Assembly (NCBI GenBank): GCA_964549655.1
Contig: CAZJXN010000197.1
Coordinates: forward strand, 1 to 8,311
Direction of reading: 5' to 3'
Length of the DNA: 8,311 nucleotides
DNA from: JADJNW01 sp964549655
GTDB taxonomy: Bacteria > Bacteroidota > Bacteroidia > Chitinophagales > Saprospiraceae
This document shows positions 1 through 6,110 of the stretch, piece by piece. A program made the translations under genes and the position numbers. Numbering within the stretch: the first letter of the stretch is position 1; every line of letters begins with the position of its first letter. The notes under the pieces are model-generated. The model worked only from the letters and a program-made list of their open reading frames with translations, did not search any database and was not told the DNA's origin.

Positions 1-76
1 AAATTTAATGGTTGCCATTATTATATGGTGTTTTTTTATATAGCACAGTTCTTTTTAGTCTCCCACTTTGACGGGT

Positions 77-110
77 AAAAAAACAGCCCACGAGTTTCCC
101 CGCAGGCTGT
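77..110 (-). terminator. Rho-independent terminator of the BNR/T9SS gene
   Basis: Read on the minus strand, the arms ACAGCC and GGCTGT pair perfectly. The stem extends through two G-T wobbles and two G-C pairs to about 10 bp around an 8-nt loop (GGGAAACT). It runs straight into seven T (plus-strand A at 77-83). It begins about 20 nt past the stop codon at 132-134. There is no T-run on the plus-strand side, so it serves the minus-strand gene. Positions 1-76 are AT-rich, with only a small hairpin (TAATGG/CCATTA, 6-20) and no gene that I can support. Confidence 0.85.
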
Positions 111-131
111 AAGGGTGTGCTAAATTCCAGA

Positions 132-1985
132 TTAATTCTTGACTATCAAGGATTTGGCTTTGAATCCAAAATCCGTTCTTACTACGCACCAGTATGGTCC
201 GTTCGATAAATTTTTCACGTCAACATTGATTTTAAAAGTACCCGTCGGCATATCGCGGCTGGCGAAGCTTCTTTGCAATTTTCCATCCAAACTAAATAAC
301 TGTATATCCAATTTGGACGCTTTTTCTAAATGAATATCAAGTGTTGCGATGTTTTTGGCAGGATTCGGATATAGATTGACGACACTGAAAACTTCGGATA
401 ACGTACCCACTTCTTTCACATTCGTCGTTTGGTCAACTCCGATTGGAATTAGCGAGGTGAAAATTTCAATATTGCCGTCATTGCTGCGTCCGTCCGCCCA
501 GAAAGGGATTGCATAACCGTCCGTTGTGACCACTTGCGTGTATTCGCCCACACCAAAATTGCCATTCGATTGTCCGATAACCGAAAAATCACTTGCATCG
601 GTGGAGACTGCAAAATCATCCTCAAATTTATCGCCGCCATCTTTGGAAGTCGTCATGTAATATTTGGTCATCGCATTACCAGTGTCCTCGCGGCGGTCGT
701 ACCAAGTGATGACGAGGATTCCTTTTGAATTGACTGCCATACTTGGAAAAAATTGATCTAATTCTGCTTGTTGGTCATTGTTCAAAATACGCGCTGGGGA
801 CCACGTTGCACCGCCGTCTTTCGATTTAGAAAAATAAATATCTGTACCAACTGTTTTCAATTCATTAATACCATTTGCCGTCCAAACCGCGTATAAATTT
901 CCTTTGGAATCCGCGCCAGACTTGTCCACGCGCAAGTGCGGACACGGGTACACACGGTTGGGGTCTACGCCCGTCAGATTACAAGTAGAATCAATTCCCG
1001 GCGGAAAACACGACAAGAAAAACGGCGAAATTTTCACCGGAGCGCTAAAACTCGCGCCGCCGTCTGTGGATTTGCAGTGATACAAACTGGCAACTTCGTC
1101 CTCCGTGCGCGCACCCGCAAAGAGCACGTGTACCACGCCATTGGCATCCACATCTATGCTGGAAAATTGTGCAAACGTGATGTCTGCAGGGGTAAGGTCT
1201 ATCGCTGCGCCAAAAGTCGTACCGTTCGCTTTTTTCGTTTTTACAAAAATATTATAAGTCGTATCAAGCGAGTTGATGTACGCATACGCGATGTACACAT
1301 TGCCGCGATGAGCCGAATTAGACAAATCCGATGACAGCCATTCTTTGTCTGGCAGGCGACCTTGCGAAGCCGTGATATCCGCCAATTCGCCTTCGTCAAT
1401 GTAGGAATTCTGTCGTTTCCAAGTTGCGCCACCGTCGCTGGAAATCGCCCAATGCAAGGCCGCTTTGATTTTAAAATCTAAGCCGATAGCCAAAGTAAGC
1501 CAACTCAAATACGCAACGCCTTTGTCATCAAAAACCACAATCGGGTCGCCGCCACCAGCTATAAGACTAAATCCGGTCAAGTCATTTACACCATTAAATT
1601 GGCTCAATTGCCACGTTCTACCAAAATCTTTGGTGTAATAAACCGGAAAAGTAAGGCTGCCCAAGATATTACTTGGGTCGAATTTCATAGCAGCTACAAT
1701 GATATTTCCGGTGTCTTTGGGATTCACGGCCGCATGTACTTCTGATTCTGCCTCTGTGGTCTCACTGATGCCGCCATCTTGGTCGCGGAAAGTGACCACG
1801 TCTGAGTCGGGACGGCGTTCGGGAGCGTTCAATTCTACATTTCTGCGCAGCTTGTTTTTAAACGCCATTTGGGTCATTTTATACACTTGCGCTTTTGAAA
1901 AAGACTGACCCCAGGCATTCATTCCGACGAGGCAAAGGCACGCCACGAGGAGACCGATTTGTAAACGGTTGGTAACGATTTTCAT
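132..1985 (-). CDS. Secreted BNR/Asp-box repeat protein with T9SS type A sorting domain
   Basis: The 617-residue protein opens with a Sec signal peptide (basic start, hydrophobic stretch about 10-24, cleavage probably near AWG-Q at 26-27). Asp-box turns (S/T-x-D-x-G-x-x-W/F), the marker of sialidase-like beta-propellers, appear at about 117-125, 182-189, 305-313, 387-395 and 447-454. A C-terminal domain from about 531 starts with LYPNP (538-542) and ends in basic KAKSLIVKN. This is the usual type A signal for export through the type IX secretion system and attachment at, or release from, the cell surface. I infer a beta-propeller that binds or cleaves a glycan or another surface polymer. The Asp boxes alone do not prove sialidase activity, and I could not place a catalytic Arg triad/Tyr/Asp set. 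Cysteines at 304, 326, 335 and 348 cluster in one loop region and could form disulfides. The gene is monocistronic: a terminator lies behind it and another in front of its presumed promoter. The start is the ATG at 1983-1985, right before the signal peptide; no Shine-Dalgarno is visible. Confidence 0.9.
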   Translation of the reverse strand: MKIVTNRLQIGLLVACLCLVGMNAWGQSFSKAQVYKMTQMAFKNKLRRNVELNAPERRPDSDVVTFRDQDGGISETTEAESEVHAAVNPKDTGNIIVAAMKFDPSNILGSLTFPVYYTKDFGRTWQLSQFNGVNDLTGFSLIAGGGDPIVVFDDKGVAYLSWLTLAIGLDFKIKAALHWAISSDGGATWKRQNSYIDEGELADITASQGRLPDKEWLSSDLSNSAHRGNVYIAYAYINSLDTTYNIFVKTKKANGTTFGAAIDLTPADITFAQFSSIDVDANGVVHVLFAGARTEDEVASLYHCKSTDGGASFSAPVKISPFFLSCFPPGIDSTCNLTGVDPNRVYPCPHLRVDKSGADSKGNLYAVWTANGINELKTVGTDIYFSKSKDGGATWSPARILNNDQQAELDQFFPSMAVNSKGILVITWYDRREDTGNAMTKYYMTTSKDGGDKFEDDFAVSTDASDFSVIGQSNGNFGVGEYTQVVTTDGYAIPFWADGRSNDGNIEIFTSLIPIGVDQTTNVKEVGTLSEVFSVVNLYPNPAKNIATLDIHLEKASKLDIQLFSLDGKLQRSFASRDMPTGTFKINVDVKNLSNGPYWCVVRTDFGFKAKSLIVKN

Positions 1986-2028
1986 ACAAAAAAGAATTTT
2001 ATGTGATTCAACAAAAAAGCCTTTTAGG

Positions 2029-2176
2029 AGATGTCAGATAAATAGATGCCAGATAGTGAATAGTAGATGACTTATGGAGTGTATCATATAAGGTATAATA
2101 CGACTTCCGGTAAGTAAAGACGTACATTGATTTATATAATTCTTTATCCTCCAATGCAGTCTGGCATCTGGTATCT
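2029..2176. repeat. Inverted set of AGATGCC/GGCATCT short repeats in the 389-bp spacer
   Basis: The spacer 1986-2374 has no credible gene. Its left half carries AGATGTC (2029-2035), AGATGCC (2044-2050) and AGATGAC (2065-2071). The opposite orientation follows as GGCATCT (2163-2169) and GGTATCT (2170-2176). The 10-mer AGATGCCAGA (2044-2053) and its exact reverse complement (2160-2169) could pair in RNA across about 106 bp. The same core recurs six times at 7103-7200. The rest of the spacer holds a small palindrome CTAAAG-T-CTTTAG (2175-2187), a promoter candidate, a terminator and a palindromic element, listed separately. Confidence 0.7.
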
Positions 2177-2242
2177 AAAGTCTTTAGAATAAAATAGATA
2201 GTTGAATCAAAAAAAGGTGTGTTTCAGATAGGAGCTACGCGG

Positions 2243-2250
2243 CAAAAGTA
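2243..2250 (-). promoter_or_regulatory. Candidate -7 promoter element of the BNR/T9SS gene
   Basis: On the minus strand this reads TACTTTTG, a full match to the Bacteroidota -7 consensus TAnnTTTG. It lies just after the yceI terminator, where a new transcription unit would start. No TTG is found 17-23 nt upstream, so only half of the promoter is supported. If it is used, the leader before the start codon at 1985 is about 250 nt and includes the AGATGCC repeats. Confidence 0.35.
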
Positions 2251-2301
2251 AGCCGATATTTTGAATTGTAGTAATTTTTTTACAAACTGTCGTTAAATAA
2301 C

Positions 2302-2333
2302 AAAATCCGATTGTATTGCTACAATCGGATTTT
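2302..2333 (-). terminator. Rho-independent terminator of yceI (symmetrical)
   Basis: AAAATCCGATTGT (2302-2314) and ACAATCGGATTTT (2321-2333) form a perfect 13-bp stem with a 6-nt loop. The outer four pairs are A-T, so the stem supplies A and T tracts on both strands and could act in either direction. It lies about 40 nt past the yceI stop codon and separates yceI from the next minus-strand gene. Confidence 0.85.
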
Positions 2334-2337
2334 ACCA

Positions 2338-2372
2338 GCTAAAGCTTGTGTACGCGTACAGGCTAAAGCCTG
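2338..2372. repeat. Palindromic GCTAAAGC / TGTACGCGTACA element
   Basis: Two direct copies of GCTAAAGC (2338-2345, 2362-2369) flank a perfect 12-bp palindrome, TGTACGCGTACA (2349-2360). The second copy lies in its own hairpin, CAGGC-TAAA-GCCTG (2359-2372). The element fills the space between the yceI stop codon (2375-2377) and the terminator. It resembles a REP-like intergenic palindrome, but only one copy is in this window, so membership of a family is inference. Confidence 0.5.
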
Positions 2373-2374
2373 AT

Positions 2375-2959
2375 CTACTTAGAAGCAACCAAATTCACGT
2401 CGAGGTCAAACTCGTCATAAATCGTTTTGTCGCCCAAGCCATCAAAGAAACTGCCAGAGTTATAACGAATATCATATTCAGAACGGTCTAATTTGATAGT
2501 AGCAGTCGCCACTTTTTTGCCTTCTTTTTCTGTTACAAATGCGTTAAAACTTACAGACTTTGTAGTAGCTTTCAATGTCAAGTCACCTTTAATGCGATAT
2601 TCACCTGGCTTGGCTTCGATTGCTCTGGTGATGACAAATTTAGCAGTTGGATATTTTGCTGTGCCAAAGAAATCTTCCGACTTCAAGTGACCAGTCAATT
2701 TATCAGCGCCGCCGCCTTGTAAGTCTTCCACGGTAATGGTCGTCATATCCAATTCGAAGGTACCACCTACCAGTTTAGCGCCGTCAAAATCCAATGTGCC
2801 GCTTTTCAGTTTCACTTTACCGTTGTGCTGACCTGTTACTTTATAGCCTTTCCAGTTAACGTAGCTGGATTGCGTATCCACTTTCAATGCTTCTTTAGGC
2901 ATCGTAAATGCCAGTGCTGCTACTGCAACAAGTGCTAAAATTGCAAATAAATTTTTCAT
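2375..2959 (-). CDS. Exported YceI-family lipocalin-like protein
   Basis: The protein has 194 residues. An N-terminal signal peptide (about 1-19, MKNLFAILAL then an alanine-rich core) sends it to the periplasm. The rest is one YceI domain of about 170 residues, the normal size. Family landmarks are the opening strand with VNWKGYKVTGQHNGKVKL (34-51), the HLKSEDFFGTAKYPTAKF segment (91-108), GDLTLKATTKSVSF (125-138) and the DRSEYDIRYNSGSFFDG stretch (158-174). Family members fold as a beta-barrel that binds polyisoprenoid or other long lipids. The exact ligand and physiological role of this copy cannot be read from sequence. It lies 97 bp downstream of a marR-type gene on the same strand, shares a 14-bp upstream element with it, and is followed by a perfect terminator. 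I infer that it belongs to the regulator's target set. The start is the ATG directly before the signal peptide, in an A/T-rich context without a Shine-Dalgarno. Confidence 0.93.
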   Translation of the reverse strand: MKNLFAILALVAVAALAFTMPKEALKVDTQSSYVNWKGYKVTGQHNGKVKLKSGTLDFDGAKLVGGTFELDMTTITVEDLQGGGADKLTGHLKSEDFFGTAKYPTAKFVITRAIEAKPGEYRIKGDLTLKATTKSVSFNAFVTEKEGKKVATATIKLDRSEYDIRYNSGSFFDGLGDKTIYDEFDLDVNLVASK

Positions 2960-2999
2960 AATTAAATCGTTTTTAATGTTTGTTGTATAAACACAGGTG

Positions 3000-3007
3000 C
3001 AAACTTA
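3000..3007 (-). promoter_or_regulatory. Candidate -7 promoter element of yceI
   Basis: On the minus strand this reads TAAGTTTG, a full match to TAnnTTTG. It would give a leader of about 35 nt before the ATG at 2959. A TTG at the ideal distance is not visible; the nearest TTTG upstream is only 12 nt away. The candidate operator 3007-3020 abuts it on the upstream side, between the expected -7 and -33 positions. Confidence 0.4.
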
Positions 3008-3020
3008 AAGTTTAAACATC
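3007..3020 (-). promoter_or_regulatory. Candidate MarR operator upstream of yceI
   Basis: GATGTTTAAACTTT on the minus strand, with the 8-bp palindrome GTTTAAAC in its centre. The identical 14-mer occurs upstream of the marR gene at 3551-3564. It ends 47 bp before the yceI ATG and touches the -7 candidate, a position where a bound dimer would block RNA polymerase. Binding is inferred from the duplication, symmetry and placement. Confidence 0.5.
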
Positions 3021-3056
3021 AAATACTTATAGTGGAAGCAGCAATTTAAGAAAAGT

Positions 3057-3506
3057 TTAACTTCGGATTCGCTCTAAGAGTTGATTTAACAGTGCAGCTT
3101 GTTCTTCCGACAAAAGTCCCATTTTTTCTTCAATGCTTTCGTCTATAGCTAAAACTGCTTCTTTGAAAGTTGCTAAACCTTTGGGAGTGAGGTATACATT
3201 GACTCGGCGGCGGTCTTCATCACAAGCTTCCCGCTCCACCAGTCCTTTTTGCTTGAGTTTTTCTACCAGCCGCGATGCGTTGGACATTTCGTCCACCATC
3301 TGCGCTGTAAGTGCTTTTACGGTAGCGGGTTCTGGGTGCAAACTGTACAGAATGCGCAAAATATTGAATTGTTCAGGAGAAATATGGTAGAGTTTGAGTA
3401 GCTTAGTGGATTGCAAACTAAACCAAGAGGCGGTGTGCAAAATGTTGAGATGCGCCTTTTGAAACTCGTTTTTGTAATGTTTTTGCTTAGGTTGTATCTT
3501 CTGCAT
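3057..3506 (-). CDS. MarR-family winged-helix transcriptional regulator
   Basis: A 149-residue protein with the length and layout of MarR repressors: N-terminal dimerisation helices (about 10-38), a winged helix-turn-helix (about 42-112) and a C-terminal helix pair. The recognition helix is around MSNASRLVEKLKQKGL (74-89). The wing carries the diagnostic DEDRRRVNVYLT (97-108). MarR proteins bind palindromic operators as dimers and usually release them on binding a small phenolic or oxidative signal; the ligand here is unknown. I chose the ATG at 3504-3506, because a GGAG lies 8 nt before it. An upstream GTG at 3537-3539 would add 11 residues but has no ribosome-binding site. The yceI gene follows on the same strand after 97 bp with its own promoter candidate. 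The 14-bp element 44 bp upstream of this start suggests autoregulation. Confidence 0.9.
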   Translation of the reverse strand: MQKIQPKQKHYKNEFQKAHLNILHTASWFSLQSTKLLKLYHISPEQFNILRILYSLHPEPATVKALTAQMVDEMSNASRLVEKLKQKGLVEREACDEDRRRVNVYLTPKGLATFKEAVLAIDESIEEKMGLLSEEQAALLNQLLERIRS

Positions 3507-3550
3507 ATATTTCGCTCCAATTGTCGAAGCCTTAACCACAGAATGAGAAA

Positions 3551-3564
3551 GATGTTTAAACTTT
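3551..3564 (+). promoter_or_regulatory. Candidate MarR operator upstream of marR
   Basis: GATGTTTAAACTTT, the second exact copy of the element found upstream of yceI at 3007-3020. Relative to the gene it controls, it points the opposite way, which matters little for a site with a palindromic core. It ends 44 bp before the marR ATG. The region between marR and proC (3507-3686) is otherwise extremely AT-rich. Confidence 0.5.
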
Positions 3565-3617
3565 GTCTGATTTTTTGAATATATTTTTTTAATACAAATA
3601 ATTTATTTTTAATATTA

Positions 3618-3647
3618 AAAATTTATAATTAAATAAATACTTGACAA
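3618..3647 (-). promoter_or_regulatory. Weak candidate promoter of marR
   Basis: On the minus strand, TTG (3645-3647) is followed after 19 nt by TAAATTTT (3618-3625), one mismatch from TAnnTTTG and at a typical spacing. The DNA here is almost pure A/T, so chance matches are likely. It would place the 14-bp element inside a leader of about 100 nt rather than on the promoter. On the plus strand, TTGACA (3641-3646) and TATTAA (3663-3668) could equally drive proC. Confidence 0.25.
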
Positions 3648-3686
3648 TCAATTAATTTTAATTATTAACCCTGAATCCTATAAACG

Positions 3687-4490
3687 ATGAATATTTTAAT
3701 TATTGGTGGCGGCAATATGGGCGGTACGTATGCACAAAGTTTTTTACGCTCGCACATCGCTAGCAAAGAAGCCATGATGATACTGGAACGCTCGCCCGAA
3801 AAAGCAGAGGAACTATCGAAAAAAGACATTGGACAAGTATTTGGTACGCCAGAAGGCTGTATTGGCAAGGCAGATTTGATTATTTTGGCGGTAAAGCCGC
3901 AAGATTCTGCAACGCTATTTGAAACGATCCGACCCTTTGTACATCCGCAGCAAGTTTTCTTGTCTATTATGGCAGGTGTAAAAATAAGCACGATTTCGGA
4001 CTCGCTGGGCATTCAAAAAATCATACGCGCCATGCCGAATTTACCCGCGCAGATTGGCATGGGCATGACCGCTTTCACCGCTTCCAACGAAGTGACTCGT
4101 ATTGAATTAATCACGGTGCAAAATTTGTTAAACACTACTGGCAAAACCGTTTATGTCGAAAAAGAATCGGCTATAGACGCAGCGACCGCTATTTCGGGCA
4201 GCGGTCCGGCATACGTTTGGTTTTTTATGAATGCCATGATGGAAGCCGCAAAAGGAATGGGTTTTAACAATTCGGAAGCGGAATTATTAGTGAGTCAGAC
4301 CTTTGCCGGTGCGATTGAATTGTACCAAGCTACTAATGTTTCCTGCGAAGAATGGATTAGTCGGGTTTCTTCCAAAGGCGGCACTACAGAAGCAGCGATG
4401 CAAACCTATCGGGAGAATGCGGTACACGATGACATCATAGCTGGAGCAGTATCGGCATTGCGCAGAGCAGAGGAATTGGGGAAAGGGTGA
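3687..4490 (+). CDS. proC: Pyrroline-5-carboxylate reductase
   Basis: The 267-residue cytoplasmic enzyme reduces 1-pyrroline-5-carboxylate to L-proline with NAD(P)H, the last step of proline synthesis. The Rossmann domain begins at once with IIGGGNMG (5-12), the dinucleotide-binding loop, and continues through AVKPQ (68-72) and the AMPNLPAQIG segment (115-124). The C-terminal dimerisation and substrate domain carries the P5CR signature region SGSGPAYVWFFMNAMMEAA (170-188), then SSKGGTTEAAM (228-238). The length is normal and no key residue seems missing. The gene is transcribed divergently from marR and has no other proline gene beside it. The start is the first ATG, directly before the nucleotide-binding strand; no Shine-Dalgarno is visible. 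A hexamer tandem array begins a few bases after the stop codon. Confidence 0.95.
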   Translation: MNILIIGGGNMGGTYAQSFLRSHIASKEAMMILERSPEKAEELSKKDIGQVFGTPEGCIGKADLIILAVKPQDSATLFETIRPFVHPQQVFLSIMAGVKISTISDSLGIQKIIRAMPNLPAQIGMGMTAFTASNEVTRIELITVQNLLNTTGKTVYVEKESAIDAATAISGSGPAYVWFFMNAMMEAAKGMGFNNSEAELLVSQTFAGAIELYQATNVSCEEWISRVSSKGGTTEAAMQTYRENAVHDDIIAGAVSALRRAEELGKG

Positions 4491-4495
4491 GATTG

Positions 4496-4618
4496 GGAGG
4501 TTAAGGCTGAGGTTAAGGCTAAGGTTAAGGCTAAGGTTGAGACCAACATGCCGCCCTCGCTGGCGACCGAGATAGTGCCTCAACCTCGACCTTAACCTCA
4601 CCCTTAATCTTAACCTCC
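4496..4618. repeat. Inverted pair of hexamer (RAGGYT) tandem arrays with GC-rich core
   Basis: The left arm (4496-4541) is a tandem array of hexamers alternating GAGGTT, AAGGCT and AAGGTT, about seven units. The right arm (4578-4618) is the same kind of array on the opposite strand, about six units with more variation (AAGATT, AAGGGT, AAGGTC). Between them lies a 36-nt core of about 64% G+C, with a small TCGC-TG-GCGA hairpin (4557-4566). The transcript could fold into a long hairpin, but neither strand has a T-run behind it, so it is not a standard terminator. The array starts 5 nt after the proC stop codon. The same hexamers follow the PLP enzyme gene at 7062-7085. Confidence 0.8.
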
Positions 4619-4680
4619 GTCTCAACTTCATGCTCGTTCATCCGTTTTTATTCAAAACAAAATAGAAAAACCATACCATT

Positions 4681-4881
4681 ATGACACGTAAAAGAGTTTA
4701 TGCTACCTACACGGCTCCCAATGCGCCTGTGCGCGGAATTTGGATTGCTGCGCTGCTGATCGGCGGCTTAGGTATTTTAGCGCATTTTGTAGACATGAAT
4801 GAGCTGTCCAAATACAATTACTGGATGCTGCTTATCGGTTATTTATTGCTGGTAATCGGTACGAGTGCGCGGGGCGTTTAA
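4681..4881 (+). CDS. Small two-helix membrane protein, function unknown
   Basis: A 66-residue protein. It has a basic N-terminus (MTRKR) and a polar stretch up to about residue 17. A hydrophobic helix follows (about 19-36, GIWIAALLIGGLGILAHF), then a short polar loop DMNELSKYN (38-46) and a second helix (about 47-62, YWMLLIGYLLLVIGTS). The positive N-terminus predicts both ends on the cytoplasmic side. I do not recognise a named family. The ATG is preceded by an A-rich stretch (a good Bacteroidota start context), codon use resembles its neighbours, and the gene stands alone between the hexamer arrays and a hairpin in front of pdhB. It is short enough that a chance ORF must be considered, but two clean, properly spaced helices make a real gene likely. 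Confidence 0.7.
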   Translation: MTRKRVYATYTAPNAPVRGIWIAALLIGGLGILAHFVDMNELSKYNYWMLLIGYLLLVIGTSARGV

Positions 4882-4909
4882 GTTGAGAATATAATAATTT
4901 AAGGAAAAT

Positions 4910-4944
4910 AGAATAGGCAATCGAAGCACTCGGTTGACTATTCT
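4910..4944 (+). terminator. Hairpin after the small membrane protein gene, possible terminator
   Basis: AGAATAG (4910-4916) pairs with CTATTCT (4938-4944). After one G-A mismatch, CAATCG (4918-4923) pairs with CGGTTG (4931-4936) around a 7-nt loop. The following CTGTATTT is only a weak T-rich tail, so termination is uncertain. Its place between the stop codon at 4879-4881 and the pdhB promoter candidate supports a boundary role. Confidence 0.4.
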
Positions 4945-4974
4945 CTGTATTTAAAAAAGATTGTGGCTTGTTTG

Positions 4975-5004
4975 TTGTTAATTGGCGTTCCATGTTTATT
5001 TTTG
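4975..5004 (+). promoter_or_regulatory. Candidate Bacteroidota-type promoter of pdhB
   Basis: TTG (4975-4977), a 19-nt spacer, then TATTTTTG (4997-5004), a full match to TAnnTTTG. The spacing lies within the 17-23 nt described for Bacteroidota promoters. An overlapping TTTG at 4971-4974 is an alternative -33 element. Transcription would start near 5010, leaving a leader of about 38 nt before the ATG at 5048. Confidence 0.55.
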
Positions 5005-5047
5005 CGCTTTGACAAGCACGTATTGAACCTTTAGAATTTCAAATAAA

Positions 5048-6034
5048 ATGGCAAGAACCTTAGCACTGCGCGATGCTTTGCGCGAAGCGATGATAGAAGA
5101 AATGCGCCGCGATGACACGGTGTTTTTGATGGGAGAAGAAGTAGCGGAGTACGACGGCGCGTACAAAGTGAGTAAAGGAATGCTGGCGGAATTTGGCGCT
5201 CGCCGCGTGATTGATACGCCGATTGCTGAATTGGGTTTTACAGGCATTGGCGTGGGAGCGGCGATGAATGGCTTGCGCCCGATTATAGAATTTATGACTT
5301 GGAATTTTGCAATTTTGGCATTTGACCAGATCGTGAATAATGCAGCTAAAACGCTTTCCCAGTCGGCTGGGCAGTTCAAATGTCCGATTGTATTTCGCGG
5401 TCCTTCCGGAGCGGCAGGTCAGTTGGCGCAGCAGCACTCGCAAATGTTTGAGGCTTGGTTGGCAAATGTTCCAGGTTTAAAAGTAATATCCTGCGTAGAC
5501 CCAGCGGATGCAAAAGGTTTGTTGAAATCAGCGATTCGAGATAACGACCCGATTTGTATGATGGAATCCGAGATGCTCTATGGTTTTGAAGGGGAAGTGC
5601 CGGATGGCGAGTATTTGGTGCCGATTGGCGTAGCTGCCGTGCGCCGCGAAGGAACAGATGTGACGCTGGTTTCTTTCAACAAAATGATGCTCCCCGCCCT
5701 GAAAGCTGCGGAGGAACTCGAAAAAGAAGGGATCAGTGCAGAAGTGATTGACTTACGCACCATTCGTCCTTTGGATATTCGCACGATTGTAAATTCGGTC
5801 AAAAAAACGAATCGCCTCGTGGTCATTGATGAGTCGTGGCCCTTTGCTGGTATCTCTGCCGAAGTCGCTTATCAAGTTCAAAAGTATGCGTTCGATTATC
5901 TGGATGCGCCTGTGACGAGAATTAATGCAGCCGATACTTCGCTCGGTTACGCGCCAACGCTGGTAGAAGAGTATATGCCGAATGCGGCGAAAATTATAAA
6001 GGCGGTGAAAGAAGTGGCGTATAAGGCGGTGTGA
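5048..6034 (+). CDS. pdhB: Pyruvate dehydrogenase E1 component, beta subunit
   Basis: A 328-residue subunit of the thiamine-diphosphate-dependent E1 heterotetramer, which decarboxylates pyruvate and passes the acetyl group to E2 lipoate, feeding acetyl-CoA into the TCA cycle. The N-terminal transketolase-like pyrimidine-binding domain (about 4-178) contains MGEEVAEYDGAYKVSKG (28-44). It also has DTPIAELGF (56-64), whose Glu61 aligns with the human E1-beta Glu59 that activates the cofactor, and RGPSGAAGQLAQQHSQ (117-132). The C-terminal domain (about 195-320) carries IDLRTIRPLDI (234-244) and DESWPFAGISAEV (261-273). Length and motifs are complete. The close match to E1-beta of pyruvate dehydrogenase favours that over branched-chain 2-oxoacid dehydrogenase. 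No alpha subunit, E2 or E3 gene is in the window, so the partner is encoded elsewhere. No Shine-Dalgarno is visible; the ATG directly precedes the conserved N-terminal strand. Confidence 0.93.
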   Translation: MARTLALRDALREAMIEEMRRDDTVFLMGEEVAEYDGAYKVSKGMLAEFGARRVIDTPIAELGFTGIGVGAAMNGLRPIIEFMTWNFAILAFDQIVNNAAKTLSQSAGQFKCPIVFRGPSGAAGQLAQQHSQMFEAWLANVPGLKVISCVDPADAKGLLKSAIRDNDPICMMESEMLYGFEGEVPDGEYLVPIGVAAVRREGTDVTLVSFNKMMLPALKAAEELEKEGISAEVIDLRTIRPLDIRTIVNSVKKTNRLVVIDESWPFAGISAEVAYQVQKYAFDYLDAPVTRINAADTSLGYAPTLVEEYMPNAAKIIKAVKEVAYKAV

Positions 6035-6110
6035 ACTGTGATTTTTGTGATTGATTTGATGCGCATGATTCACTTGTTACATTGCGCTTTTTATGTGAGA
6101 AAAACATTGT

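Noticed and set aside
936..1334. Plus-strand open frame of 132 codons inside the BNR gene
   Set aside because: Antisense to a protein with clear domains, with an Arg-rich composition typical of antisense frames and no recognisable motif.
1929..1985. Lipoprotein signal (LVAC at residues 13-16) in the BNR protein
   Set aside because: The hydrophobic stretch continues well past the cysteine to about residue 24, and a T9SS C-terminal domain goes with Sec signal peptidase I cleavage.
1989..2131. Short minus-strand frame of about 39 codons starting with MYVFTYRKS in the 389-bp spacer
   Set aside because: Passes through the AGATGCC repeats, has no ribosome-binding site at a usable distance and no protein-like pattern.
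4496..4618. Intrinsic terminator of proC
   Set aside because: The arms can pair, but neither side is followed by a T-run, and the arms are mismatched at several units.
4287..4631. Minus-strand open frame of 114 codons opposite the end of proC
   Set aside because: Half of it is the hexamer array read as alternating dipeptides (Leu-Arg, then Asn-Leu-Ser-Leu), and the rest is antisense to conserved proC codons. It is a by-product of the repeats.
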